64,000 nt of DNA from Psilocybe azurescens (Eukaryota; Basidiomycota; Agaricomycetes; Agaricales; Agrocybaceae), in the NCBI GenBank assembly GCA_023853785.1, contig JAJIRX010000175.1, positions 53,663-117,662 of the forward strand, in the 5' to 3' direction. Shown in pieces: positions 1 through 11,189 of the stretch. A program made the position numbers and the translations under genes. The notes under the pieces are model-generated. The model did no database searches. It saw only the letters and a program-made list of their open reading frames with translations, and had not been told where the DNA came from. How positions within the stretch are numbered: position 1 is the first letter of the stretch; the number at the start of each line of letters is the position of its first letter.

Positions 1-497
1 ACACAATCTTCCCAAAAGCAGTTGTTTGTACAAAGCTCAGCGCATTTGCGATATTTTGGGAATGTGCCTAGGGTTTTACAATTAGCTGTAAGAATACCAC
101 AAGCAATAATAGTGTAGTTAGTAATGTGTGTATAGAATTAATATATATAAAGCTGTTGGTTCAGTTCCTGTTGAGTGTATTTTATAATTTCACATTTATT
201 ACAAATATCATGTGACCTGAATGGATTACTTAAGAGCTTATATAAGAAATATTATGTAATACTGACTAAGCATACAATATCATGTGATTTGAATACATTA
301 TTTATAAGCTTATATAAGCAATTATTATGTAATGCTGACTAAGCATTGTATTATACACTGATTAAGTACATTATGAGAAATTCTGACCAGATTCCGACCG
401 GTTCTGAGTGGGTCTGAGTGGATTCTGACCAGTTCTGATTGGTTCCGACTGGGTCCAGCGGTTCTGACCAGTACCCATGGGGCACTGTAAAGTACTG
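1..497 (-). mobile_element. A-family TIR element, copy A1, cut by window start
   Basis: This is the outer part of a non-autonomous DNA transposon that continues left of the window. Its terminus at 479-497 is the reverse complement of CAGTACTTTACAGTGCCCC. Just inside lies an array of GGTCGGAACC-like decamers (365-475), then an AT-rich body similar to 21521-22675, 28827-30006 and 52267-55165. It interrupts an RPN6 pseudogene: the sequence resumed at 498 matches the flank around 12060-12140 on the other strand. No coding capacity was seen. Confidence 0.8.
110..170 (+). promoter_or_regulatory. tRNA-like A and B boxes inside element A1
   Basis: An A-box-like TAGTGTAGTTAGTAATG (110-126) is followed about 32 bases later by a B-box-like GGTTCAGTTCC (158-168). 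This is the spacing of an internal RNA polymerase III promoter. The same pair occurs on the minus strand in the other A copies (near 21828-21892, 29150-29215 and 54288-54365). There is no foldable tRNA, so I read it as a tRNA-derived segment captured by the element. Whether it is transcribed is unknown. Confidence 0.5.
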
Positions 498-2040
498 CCT
501 GCACCTGTGCGATGATGCAGCCAGTGAAGGAATGCCCTGAGGATGCGGCTGTGGCTCATCTACCTCTCAAGTCAAGTAAGCAACAGAGGGAATAGAAAAA
601 TGAAGAACAAAGAACAACCTCCAATAAAGCGCCCTCAAACAAAACCATCACCAACAAAACTGACCTCCACCGAAAATGACCTCCAACCAAACATCCAACA
701 ACCACGCGAAGTCTAATAACATGACAATGCCACAAAAACTCTCCATAAAATAACTCTCTCAAGAAAATAGCAACAGAAAAAAAAAGCCTCAAAATCCCAA
801 ACAATAATAATAAAAGCCGCAACTCACCAACCCGATACCCCTCAGCACCTCCTGAAACCCCCCTCAAAACCATCTTCTGATGTGCTCACGCGAACGGCAC
901 GCAAGCTTTTGATGTCCTGCAAGGGAGCGTAGCGCAGGGCAAGTTTGATGGTGAGCAAAGAATTGACGTCTTCTGGCTGTTGTTTTATGTTATCATATTG
1001 GAGGAGGGGATTTGGAGTGAGGGGATTTGAGGATGAGAGGAGAAGTGGATGGTGGGGAAGGAAAAGCGATGGGGTAGAGGTAGACAAAGAAGAAAAATGG
1101 GGAGTAAGATGTCCGCATCAGTTACGATTTCGACGGACACAGAAGAGATCAGGCAGAAGAAAAGAAGTCTCGAGAACAGTGCGTGGTGCCTTGTAATTAA
1201 AAAGGTAAGTAGTAACGTAGTAAGTGGGTGGAGCGGTCAGCGGCATTACGGCCGCATCATCTCCAGGGCATAGAGGACCGATGGCGATGGTGAACTCTAG
1301 AAAAACTCGGTAGGTAATGAATGGGTGAAGTGAATTGTGTAGAATGTCTACGCAGTCGGTCGCGGTACGACTGAGAGTACGAAGCCACTTAAAAAGTTGG
1401 GGGTGTAAATACACGTGACAGCGTTTCCTTTTCAGGAGATGATGTACCTGTAAGCCGGTATTTTCAAGACAGGCGAGGCGAGAGGAGACGCAGGACAAGG
1501 CCTAGCACGCATACACGCCCCCTACACGTCTCGTTTCATCAAAAAAAAAAAAACGGCGAGATCGACAAAAGAACATAAAAGGACGAGAAATGAAATGAAA
1601 TGAACGGAAGAAGGCCTACCAAATTCAACATAACATTACGCAACAGCAAATACTTCAACGTCTCCAGCTCCTATCATCCCTCCTTTCCCCTCCCTCCTCC
1701 TCTCCTCCCTTCCCCCCATTATCTCCCTCCTCCCCAAGTGCACTCATATTCTGAAACGCCTCTCAGAAATTTGAATAAGCAATACTATAATCTATAATCC
1801 TGACATAACATTACGCAACAGCAAATACTTCAACGCCTCCAGCTCTTATCATCCCTCCTCCTCTCCTCCCCATTATCCCATCCTCCCAAGTGCACTCAGA
1901 TTCTCAAACGCCGCACAGAAATTTGAATAAGGCGTACTATAATCTATAATCCATCTCCGCGTAGAGGATGCCCGACCGCAAGTCCAGCTGGGCTTGGAGA
2001 GAGGTCGGACAGTAGATTGCGTCGGAGGCTGTGTAGTAGA
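498..2040 (-). pseudogene. RPN6: RPN6 (proteasome lid subunit) pseudogene, copy 1
   Basis: These are remains of RPN6/PSMD11, a PCI-domain subunit of the 26S proteasome lid. On the minus strand the exon with DYSTPYSNF and AFENLSALG lies at 1885-1960, and the exon with PEDVNSLLTIKLALRY at about 877-985. Between them is a long intron-like stretch that matches 11430-11830. The coding pieces are separated by frameshifts and stops. One exon is tandemly duplicated (1629-1950). The gene is cut at 497 by transposon A1. It is an inverted copy of 11190-12170 and has the same divergent kinase-like neighbour. Identity of the family is secure; loss of function is clear. Confidence 0.85.
1629..1950. repeat. 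Tandem duplication of an RPN6 exon segment
   Basis: About 170 bp starting at CATAACATTACGCAACAGCA (1629) is repeated directly from about 1805. Both copies hold the same exon end and polypyrimidine-rich stretch and both finish at CTATAATCTATAATCC. The second copy is slightly shorter in the CTCCC-rich part. This duplication is absent from the other RPN6 copies in the window. Confidence 0.8.
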
Positions 2041-2784
2041 ACTATTAATTAGCTCTTCCGCTGCAGTTTGGAGGGCTGAGCTACGTTTCAAAATTCTTAC
2101 TCTCACTATGCCTCTGTTGTGCCATTGCACTGACACTGATATGCGTGAATCTCTTGCTCGTCACTTCAGTGCCCTGAAGAAAGCTATTGAGTCATTGGAA
2201 CAATGCTACGGCGCACTGACAAACCTCGCACTTCTTGAAAACTTGGACCCACAATTTCCAGATCCTCGCACACGTACCACTGCCCCGATGCCAAAACCAC
2301 ACTGAATTTCAAATACTTTCGCCATATCGATGAAAAGAAGCTGTTCCTTATGGGTGATACTCACTATAGGGAGAGGGTTTGCATTAAGTTCGTGCATCAC
2401 TACTCACAGGCAGTCCACGAAAAATGTGCAGAAATAGGCATCCCTTCTAAGATGAGAGGTTTTGAAGACATCTCGGCAGGATGGAACATGGTCATCGTGG
2501 ACACTCTCGACGAGGAATACAAACCCAACGACAAAAATATTCTGCCTGCGAATATAAACGAACAGATCGGGGAACGATTGGTCGAGTTTCATCAAGCCAA
2601 CCTCGTGCACGGCCATGTACGAGATGCAGATATCGTCGTTAGGAAGGATGGCAGACTGGGGTTCATGTTCATCAACTTTGACTGGTCGAGGACCATCGGT
2701 GAGGTGTGCTATTCAATTAACGTCCATGAAGTGCATATCTGGCTAGAAGATGTGTCAGACGGCCTACTGATAAAATTAGATTAA
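2040..2784 (+). pseudogene. Fungal protein-kinase-like fragment, C-terminal lobe
   Basis: This is a fragment of the protein-kinase-like family common in agaricomycetes. The visible order is RVCIKFVHHYS (a beta3-lysine-like strand), GWNMVIVDTLDEEY (hinge), LHQANLVHGHVRDADIVV-type catalytic loop written here as FHQANLVHGHVRDAD, and FMFINFDW in place of the DFG region. The catalytic aspartate position reads His (HGH instead of HGD), so this copy would be inactive. The upstream piece at 2106-2305 (SLEQCYGALTNLALLENLD) is in another frame, so the gene is frameshifted. It is divergent from RPN6 copy 1. A second inverted copy lies at 10443-11110. Confidence 0.7.
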
Positions 2785-2799
2785 ACACCTTCTGCACTA

Positions 2800-5255
2800 T
2801 CAGCCATCGAAATCGAAATCAAAACAAATAATAGAGAGAAGAAATAGAAGCGTACTTTGGCATATAACGACTCGACGACTTTGCTGATCTGTTCGAGGGT
2901 CTCGATGGCGGCTCCATAGGTTTCTGTATGAGCTTTCAAGAGTGAGTGAACAGCGTACAAGGAAGAGGTGGAGGAGGAGAAAGGAGAAAGAAAAGAAGAC
3001 TTATGTCGGCTTTAGGCTCGTCGTAGATGACGAGACACCCTCGGCCCTGGTCCAGCACGCCATAGTGCACTTTATCTAAGATCATCGTCGACAATCTGTC
3101 ATGCCAAAAAGAAAAAAACAGGTCGGCGCTGACATCTCGCCAAAGCACCGCCAAGCAACACAACGCAAAGTAATGAAAACACAAAAATGAAAGCCAGGCC
3201 AAAAGCAAAGAAAATGCACTTAGTCTCCACCGCCGGTCGCTCCCGCCCGACCTGCTCCGCGACATACGTGACCTCGACGACCGAGTAGGGCTCGACGATC
3301 TTCTTGAGATTTCCCTCGAACAGCGTGCCACGGTGTCGTATAACGCGGCGAGGTATGTGCGGATCGTCGGGTCGGATTGTAGCTCTGTGATAGCAATGGC
3401 GATGGTTATATGGAAGGAGGGAGGGAGGGAGGCGCGTCAGTGAGATGCCAGAAAGAGAGAACAAGAACAAATGATGAGCGAGCGAATGAAGGAATAAAGA
3501 AGCTACATGAGTGAGGTAAATAAATGGGGTTGAAGGATGGATGACGAACAGACGACGCGAAATGGGAGGTTTCGGCTCTTCAAACCCAATGGAGCATCTA
3601 GACGACGGCCCACCAACACCAACCGTGCCAAACAGAAGTCCAAAACCGAACTCACCTCTCACCTACGAACGCCTACGTTAAATGAGGCGCAAATCCACCA
3701 CCCAGCTCGCACACTGCCACTGCCACTGAGGGCTCCGCACCGCGTACAGAGAAAGAGGAAAGCAACGAACGTTGTGACGAGAAATCAAATAAAAAATAAA
3801 AATAAAAAACAGAATAGAGAAACGAACGAGAATACGAAGAACCCCAGAAAACGAAAGAAAGGGGGCTGAACAACATGAGCCGGGCGCTCACGCACAGAAC
3901 CAGGACCAGGACATGCGACACCCGCGACCGAGCAACCACGTCCATGCCCACGCATATACACACCGAACGAACGAACGCAGTGCCCACCCGCCCTGCCCCC
4001 GCACACACCCTGCATACACCCCAGTCGTGCAGCGCTGCAGATAGATGCCAGCCACTGCTCTCTACAACACGAACCCTCCAGAAAAGAACGAACGCAAACA
4101 AAGAGAAAGAGAGTGGCACAGGAGATCGGAGCTGCAATACGATGTGATGCGACACTCCACACTTCCACTTCATCATATCAGATACCAGAAAATCGCAACA
4201 TTGCCAATCGAAGACAAGAACACCCCCAACGAACAACATCGCAACGACAGAACACAGAGAACGCTAATCAAGGTCCGCAAACCCGCGAAACACTCACCGA
4301 CTCGATACTCCCTCGACACCCTGAAACGCGTGCAAATCCCGCTTCTGGTGCGCGCGTGCGACGGCTCGCATGCTCTCCGCATGGCGCGAGGACGCGTACC
4401 GCAGCGCGAGCTTGATCGTGAGCAGGGCGTTCGCGTCTTCGGGCTGTTATTTTTTTTGTTGTTGGGTGCAGGCGGTTAGGATCCTGGACTGCAGGTCTCG
4501 CTGGACTTGCAGAGCGGGCAGACAGTAGATTGCTAAGGCGGCTGTGCGAGAGGATCTTAGGGACGCCTGCGGGTGCAGGTGGGCACGGGTTAGCATGGGT
4601 AGTGCGGGGTGAAGAGAAGGGATGCAGGGAAGAAGAAGAAAACTTACCTTGGCTTGGCCATATTGCCCAGGCCGCAATACATCTGGCTATCGAGGAGGTG
4701 CACCTCAGTGAGGATCATCTTGTCGTCGAGCTGCTCGAGCTCCGTGAGCAGGGTTTCAATGAGAGCGCGAGTGCGGGCTGGTAATGGTGGGACTCAAGTT
4801 GCCTGTATGTATGTACGATAATTTAACATACAAACACTGAAAACTGGAATTATGACAATGAGAGAGTGCACGCACAGTCTGACAAGCCACGTCTCGAGAC
4901 TGTGCTGCAGGAAAATGCGCTTCTCCTGTTTGGCCCAGGAAAGGGGTAATTAGATGTCAAATCGAGTGAATCGAGGAATTGAATCAAAGGAGGGAGGAAG
5001 GACGTACTGAGCTTCGCGGTCTTGGCTTTGGCAGTAGACGAGATAAACGCCCGCGAGCGGTAGATGACTTCCGCCAGCCCCTTCGCGTACCTGTGTGCAT
5101 GCATGCATCAGTCAGCTCCATCCTCCATCCATGCAATGCACATGCGGCTCAGAAGCGTACTTTTGATCACGAGAACTTGCCGAGCTTGACGAGCACCGCG
5201 TCCTGGTCCCGTAGCCCCTCCTCACTCTGGCTGGTTCAAGTCGCTAGGATCTACT
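2800..5255 (-). pseudogene. RPN6: RPN6 pseudogene, copy 2
   Basis: A nearly full-length but dead RPN6 copy. Minus-strand exons can be followed from GLRDQDAVLVKLGK (about 5170-5240), through KAKTAKL (5010-5050), the MILTEVHLLDSQ exon (4650-4800), YCLPALQVQRDLQS (4475-4590), NALLTIKLALRY (4290-4450), KKIVEPYSVVEVTYVAEQ (3220-3390) and ILDKVHYGVLDQGRG (3000-3100), to AAIETLEQISKVVESLY (2855-2925). Compared with copy 3 it lacks the exon containing the AYSYLFEAFENLS region (deletion near 4470). It carries a frameshifting insertion near 3335. Its last exon is missing because the sequence jumps from the final intron straight into the kinase 3' end at about 2790. Introns still show GT-AG ends. Confidence 0.9.
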
Positions 5256-5500
5256 TGTACATCGCCTCGGGAGTTGAGGTGTACGCGTAAGATTACGCAC
5301 GCGTAGGGCGACAGCAATGATGCTCCTTTGTTGTAGGCAGAGATGATGACGACGGGGTTGGTATCCCACTTAATGAAGAAAAATAAGAGGGAGGAAGAGA
5401 GAGGAGGGTTGCGCCCCGAGGATGATAACACGTGCGGTGCTATCGCCGCACTCCACGTCCTGGGTCCTGCTGAGCTTGATAAATGCCATATGGTGGAGTT
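5256..5500 (-). pseudogene. CCT3: CCT3 (TCP-1 gamma) fragment fused upstream of RPN6 copy 2
   Basis: On the minus strand, IKLSRTQDVECGDSTARVII (about 5420-5485) and NPVVIISAYNKG (about 5325-5360) match the N-terminal equatorial region of the chaperonin subunit CCT3. An intron-like stretch separates them, and the fragment runs directly into the RPN6 N-terminal exon. The same junction is present in the inverted copy at 6231-6541, so the fusion predates the duplication. This is a partial gene and not functional. Confidence 0.75.
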
Positions 5501-6206
5501 GTGATCAAGAGAGCAGGATAAAAGGCCGACACTACAAGCAACCGTGTTGTCGTGGACCCGAAGATGTCGAGTTCAGGCTCAAGTATGTATATCTTAACCA
5601 TTTCATGTGCTCGGGACCTCGTGATCGTGTGCGTGCGCAGGCCCGAACCGGGGACAAGTCACGAACTGATGTCATTCTTGTCATCCCATTCCAAACCCTC
5701 TTTCCTTCCAAAACGTTCTTCACAACTGCCAAGTCGAACCTGATACTGAGTACAAGTACGAGCCAGGACACTCCTTCGAGTCCCGCCGATGTCCAGACCC
5801 GCAACGAAGACAACACAACCTTGGGGGCACAAGGGTCTACTCAATCCAATTCCGGTCCAAGAGGATGAGGATGAAGTAGCTGCCGGTGTGATGGGACGCC
5901 TAATCGTGGTCAGGGCGACGAACATAGAGGAGCAGGAGGAGGGGAGATAGTGATACAACCCCTAGAGCTGGTGCCGCCGGATTCAACATCTCTGGAAGCA
6001 CCCACAGCGCGGTCCCTGGGCCATCATGCATCAACGTCTGCGCCAGCTTCGACCCACCCCAGTGCGTGCATATATGCATCTTTTGGTTTTCAATTGCTCG
6101 TATCTGACACCCATCTCCCGTTCCTGTTTTAACTTTTATACGCTACTTCCCGCCGCTTGACGACTTGATGTCCGATTTATCATCCGTCGTACCCTCGTCG
6201 TACCCT
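5501..6206. other. Spacer at the centre of the inverted duplication
   Basis: This stretch lies between the two CCT3-RPN6 arms and has no clear mirror copy of itself. A 148-codon open frame (5422-5868, plus strand) crosses it, with a possible intron acceptor near 5640 and a frame containing VEPDTEYKYEPGHSFES. I do not recognise any family. It may be part of the original neighbour upstream of CCT3 or inserted DNA. No repeat or transposon end was seen. Confidence 0.4.
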
Positions 6207-6230
6207 ACAGCACAGCACCATAGCGACTGA

Positions 6231-6514
6231 CGAACGATGGCAATGCGATCCTGCGCGGAATCGATGTCGCGCACTCCGCCGCGAAGAACATGATCAAGCT
6301 CAGCAGGACTCAGGACGAGGAGTGCGGCGATAGCACCACAAGTGTTATCATCTTCGAAGCGCAATCCTCCCCCTCTTCCTCACTCTTCTTTTTCTTCTTC
6401 CTTACCACTTCCACTCCACCCACCCGTCCATACACAGCCGGCGATATCCTCGCGCAAACCCTCTCCCAGCTCGAGCGGGACATCAACCCTGTCGTCATCA
6501 TCTCTGCCTACAAT
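6231..6514 (+). pseudogene. CCT3: CCT3 (TCP-1 gamma) fragment fused upstream of RPN6 copy 3
   Basis: TNDGNAILRGIDVAHSAAKN followed by MIKLSRTQDEECGDSTTSV (6231-6360) and, after a GC-rich intron ending CACAG at about 6439, GDILAQTLSQLERDINPVV and IISAYNK (6440-6514) are the ATP-binding N-terminal part of CCT3. The intron donor is degenerate (GC where GT is expected). No later CCT3 exons follow; the next coding sequence is the RPN6 N-terminus (EALYKQI at 6576). It is an incomplete gene piece joined to another gene. Confidence 0.8.
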
Positions 6515-6540
6515 AAAGGAGCATCATTGCTGTTGCCCTA

Positions 6541-9311
6541 TGCGTGCGCAAGCTTACGCGTACACTTCCACTCCTGAGGCGCTGTACAAGCAGATCCCAG
6601 CGACTTGAACCAGCCAGCGTGGGAAGGGGTTAAGGGACCATGAAGCGGCGCTCGTCAAGCTCGGCGAGCTGTATCGTCGTGATCAACAGTATGCCCCCAA
6701 GCCTCATGTGCATGGATGGGTGGGACTGACGGATTCATGCGCACAGGTACTCGGAAGGCCTGGCGGAGGTCATCAAACTCTCGCAAGCGTTTATGTCGTC
6801 CACTGCCAAAGCCAAGACTATGAAGCTTAGTATGTCCTCCCTCCTCCCTCCCTCAATTCCATCGATCTGCGTTTTGATTACCCCACCATCCCAGATTCCC
6901 AGAAAGTGCAGATAAAAGCGCTGATGGACAACATCGCCCGGGCAAAGCAGGAGAAGCGCATCTTCCTGGAGCACAGTCTCGATACGCGGCTTGTCAGATT
7001 GTGCGTGCACTCTCTCATTGTCATAATTCAGTTTTCGGTTTTTGTATGCTAAGTTATCACACACACATACAGACAACTTGAGTCCCGCCAGTACCAACCT
7101 GCACTTGCGCTCATCAATACCCTGCTCACGAAGCCCAAGCGGCTCAACGACAAGATGATCCTGATAGAGGTGCACCTCCTCGAGAGCCGCGTGTATCGCG
7201 GGCTGGGCAATATGCCCAAGGCCAAGGTGCGTTTTCTTCTTCCCATCTCGTCGCCCTGCACTACCCACGCTCACGCTAACCCCCACCCAGGCATCCCTAA
7301 CATCCTCCCGCACAACCGCCACCGCAATCTACTGCCCGCCCGCCCTGCAAGCCCAGCCTGACCTGTAGCCCGGTATCCTCCACGTGGAGGAGAAGGACTA
7401 TAGCACCGCGTACTCGTATTTATTCGAGGCTTTTGAGAATCTGTCGGCGCTCGGCGAGAGCGAGGGGGGGAGTGGTAGTGGTAGTGAGAGGGGTAGTGGG
7501 GGAGGTAAAGCGCTGGAGGAGCTGAAGTATATGCTGTTGGGCAAGGTTATGTTGAATTTGGTGGGTGTTGTGTTTCTTTCGTGCAACCCTTCGTCGATCT
7601 CGAACGTGCGCGTGCTCGTGGTCGGCCTTGTCCTTTTTCCCCTTTTTCCTTATGCATATGCATTGTATCGCAATTGACGATCTATTCAATTCCGCGTTCC
7701 TTTTTCCGCTCCCTGCCCAACGCAACACTATATCCCGTCACCTCCGCCTCCGCCTCCACCTAAAACAACAACAACAACAGCCCGAAGACGTGAACGCCCT
7801 GCTCACCATCAAACTCGCACTGCGGTACGCGTTCTCGCGCGACGTGGAGAGCATGTCATCCGTCGCGCGCGCACACCAGAAGCGGGATTTGCTCGCGTTT
7901 CAGGGGTGTTACGGTAGTATCGAGTCGGTGAGTTTCGATTAGCTTTTTTGGGTTTGGGTTTGATTTTTTGGGTTTTGGTTTTCTTCTTTGGGGGATGGTG
8001 CGATTTTCTGGTATGATGTTATGAGTGTGGAGTGTGTTACATAGCATCGCAGCTCTGGTGCCACCCTTCTTTCTCTTTGTTTGCATTTACGGTCGTTCAT
8101 TGCTGGTCGATATTCGAGTTCGGGTTCGAGTTCAAGAGATCGGAATCGGCGCGCGCATGTGTCGTATGTCCTGGTCCTGAGCTCCTGTTGTTCAATTCCC
8201 GTTCCCCTTCCGAAATTCCACGTTTTCTTGTTCATATTCTCTTTCTCTCTTTTTGTTTTTTATTTTATTTTGTTTTATTTTGTTTTGTTTCTCATCACAA
8301 CGTTCATTCCTTTACGCGGTGCGGACGCCAGCTGAGTCGTGGTGGATTTACACCTCGTTTAACTCGAGCGTTCGCGCGCAGTGGGCTCGATTTAAACTTC
8401 TCTTTGGCAGACACGATTGGTTGGTGGGCCGTCGTCCGCCGTCGAGATGCGCTATGCTCTGTTGGGTTTATGTAGTCTACACCTCCCATTCCGCTACGCA
8501 TCGTCTGTTCGCCTTCATTCATCCTTCAATTAAACCCATTTATTTACTCCTGTAGCTTCTATATTCGCTCTCTCATCATTTGTTATTCTCTCTTTCCGGC
8601 AACTCAATCTTACTTCACCGACGCTGACGCCCCTCTCTCCTTCCATATAATCATCGCTATCGCTATCGCAGAACTGCAATCCGACCGAACGATCCGCACG
8701 CACCTCGCCGTGTTATACGACACGCTGTTCGAGGGCAACCTCAAGAAGATCGTCGAGCCCTACTCGGTCGTAGAGGTCGCCTATGTCGCGGAACAGGTCG
8801 GGCAGGAGCGGCAGGTGGTGGAGACTAAGTGCGTTTGCTTTGCTTTTGGCCTGGCTTTCGTTTTTGTGTCTGCATTGCGTTGCGTTGTGTTGCTTTGCGT
8901 TGCTTTGGCGAGATGTCAGCGCCAACCTGTTTTTTCTTTTTGGCATGACAGATTGTCGACGATGATCGTAGATAAAGTGCACTATGGCGTGTTGGACCAG
9001 GGCCGAGGGTGTCTCGTCATCTACGACGAGCCGAAAGCCGACATAAGTCATCTTTTCTGTCTCCCTCTCCTCCTCCTCCTCCTCCTCTTCCTTGTACGCT
9101 GTTCACTCACTCTTGTAAACTCATACAGAACACATGCGGGGCCGCCATCGAGACCCTCGAACAGATCAGCAAAGTCGTCGAGTCATTATATACCAAAGTA
9201 CGCTTCTCTTTCTTCTCTCTATCATTTGTTTTGATTTTGATTTCGATGGCTGATAGTGCAGGTGCTTATTCATCCCGACAGGGGCTTGAATTGACTCAGC
9301 TGTTCATGTAG
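6541..9311 (+). pseudogene. RPN6: RPN6 pseudogene, copy 3, most complete
   Basis: This is the best preserved copy of RPN6, the lid subunit that braces the proteasome regulatory particle. Exons read approximately 6541-6688, 6747-6829, 6895-7001, 7073-7226, 7291-7560, 7781-7927, 8672-8828, 8952-9045, 9129-9197 and 9262-9311. They encode EAALVKLGELYRRDQ, MILIEVHLLESRVYRGLG, AYSYLFEAFENLSALGE, QPEDVNALLTIKLALRY, KKIVEPYSVVEVAYVAEQ, VDKVHYGVLDQGRGCLVIYD, AAIETLEQISKVVESLYTK and a C-terminus ending GLELTQLFM before TAG at 9309. An in-frame TAG at 7366-7368 (CAG expected) and a short frame problem near 6597-6615 break it. It has a CCT3 fragment fused at its 5' end instead of a normal start. It is a pseudogene unless the stop is a sequencing error. 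Confidence 0.9.
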
Positions 9312-9370
9312 CTGTAGCAGCGGGTGTCCATCTCGAGGTTTGGAATTGAATCGGTGATTCTACACTTCGA

Positions 9371-9387
9371 CCCCCCCCCCCCCCCCC
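9371..9387. repeat. Run of 17 C
   Basis: A pure C homopolymer lies just 3' of RPN6 copy 3. It may be polymorphic or an assembly length estimate. Confidence 0.9.
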
Positions 9388-9589
9388 GACGATATATCCA
9401 CGGTTTCCAGAAACTTCTCCTTTCGCCTCCACTAATTGTGAAAATAGAGTCTTAGGTAGAATCATCTTCGTTTTTTCTCGTCCCTTATATTGGTACAAAT
9501 GACGCGAGAGCATGGTTACACACACTCATTTTGAATCCTGGTTGTATTGAAGACGTTGCCCGCCTCGTTACATCAAACACTACGAACAT

Positions 9590-10190
9590 GTGATTATCCC
9601 TCTGATGTGCATGCGCTAAAATCACTAGATGTTACCAGTTATGCCGGATTGATACCATCCTAGAACAGTTTTAGACAATTAACCGCTTTACTACAGACGA
9701 ATCTGAATACTATGGGTCATACAACACCCTCCGTATCGATCTCTTTCCCCACACTGAGCACTATCAGATGACGCCTCGGTACAAGGGGTCAGTAACTCTT
9801 GGTGCTACCGACTTTACAACGATATACATCGTTCGAAAGCGCCAGTGTCCCGTGTTTTTATTCGAATCAAGCCTTTCCCTCATATCGGCCAGACTTCTAC
9901 CCGATCAAAAGCAGACCAGCGGATGCGCAACAATATGAAAGCATCATTGGCCGAAACCTTGTCGTGTCTAATTTGTATACAATCAGTGCGATGGGCGCGC
10001 GCTTTTCCGTGTACGAGTACGATAAGGAGGCCAATTTCCTCACTCCCTTCTATTCCCCGCCATCCCACTTTTATGACAGACGTCACTCCGGCTTCTAAGT
10101 GGAATTATAATTTGATAGAAGATGAAGGAGAGCAGAAGATAAGGAAATTAGTATGGGGGTCAAACGCATGTGCCCGGACATAACAGAATG
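9590..10190 (+). pseudogene. Protein-kinase-like N-terminal region, frameshifted
   Basis: Successive frames give YYGSYNTLRIDLFPHTEHYQ, KPFPHIGQTSTRSKADQRMR, LYTISAMGARFSVYEYDKEA and TDVTPASKWNYNLIEDEGEQ. Together these resemble the region N-terminal to the kinase lobe in the same agaricomycete kinase-like family as 2040-2784. At least two frame changes occur (near 9845 and 10060). It points the opposite way to the kinase C-terminal piece at 10443-11110, so the gene is not only shifted but rearranged. The mirror position in the left arm (about 2790) has no equivalent. Confidence 0.6.
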
Positions 10191-10442
10191 TACGCCTTTT
10201 GTAGCTGTCTTCGGTGATCTCTCATTTACTTACATCACTCTAACTCTAATTTTATTATTCAGAAGGAGAGATAATCAACACATCTTTATATATGCCAATT
10301 CCGTGCTCGTGTTCTGTGCTCAACAATGAGCTCCTAAGGAAGGTGGTAGCAGGAATATATTATTTCCGAGGAGCTTGCATGTTACAGGTAAATAGAAATC
10401 GAAAGTACATTTGACAAACATTCTCCCAACACTGGTAGCACA

Positions 10443-11110
10443 TCAGATGAATATTTGGTCCAACATGGCTATATCGTGGTCGGATTTTATCAGTAGACCG
10501 TCTGGCACATCTTCTGGCCGCCATAAATGCGCTTCATTGATGTTAATAGAATAGCACGCCTCACCGATGATCCCTGACCAGTCAAAGTTGACGAGCATGA
10601 ACCCCAGTACACGATATTGGCTTGATGAAGCTCGACCAATCGTTCCCCGATCTGTTTGCGTGTATCCGCAGGCAGAATATTTTTGTCGATGTGTTTGTAT
10701 TCCTCGTCGAGAGTGTCCATGATGACCATGTTCCATCCGGCCCAGATGTCTTCGAAACCTCTCATCTTCGAGGCGATGCTGATTCTGCACATTTATCGTG
10801 GACTGCTTGTGAGTACCGATGCACGAACATATCTAAACGCTCTCCCTATTGCCAGTCTCACCCATAAAAACAGCTTCTTTTCTTCGATATGGCGAAAGTA
10901 TTTGAAATTCAGTGGTTTTGGTGTCGGGGCGGCTGTACGTGTGCGAGGATCTGAAAATTGTGGGTCCAATTTTTCAAGAAGTGCGGGTTTGTCAGTGCAT
11001 CGTAGCATTGTTCCAATGACCGAATAGCTTTTTTAGGGCACCGAAGTGACGAGCAAGAGATTCAGGCAGATCAGTGGCAGTGCAATGGCACAACAGAGGC
11101 ATAGTGAGAG
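10443..11110 (-). pseudogene. Protein-kinase-like fragment, inverted second copy
   Basis: The minus strand contains ALLEKLDPQFSDPRTRT, NFKYFRHIEEKKLFL, MRGFEDIWAGWNMVIMDTLD, QIGERLVELHQANIVYW and LIKSDHDIAMLDQIF. It is colinear with 2106-2784 on the plus strand. The catalytic-loop region is more damaged here: sequence after QANIVY shifts frame and the HGH..D motif is lost. It is divergent from RPN6 copy 4, exactly mirroring the 498-2784 arrangement. Confidence 0.7.
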
Positions 11111-11189
11111 TAAGAACTTTGAATGTGGTCGAGCACTCCAAACTACAGCGGAAAAGCTAATTTAGAGTCCTATTACACAGACTCCGACG

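Noticed and set aside
3099..4239. Long frames on either strand between RPN6 exons (3099-3662, 3673-4239, 4045-4479)
   Set aside because: They overlap the introns and exons of RPN6 copy 2 in wrong frames and have no counterpart in the other copies.
8032..8555. Frames within the long intron of RPN6 copy 3
   Set aside because: The stretch aligns with the intron of the other copies, is T-rich and lacks recognisable domains.
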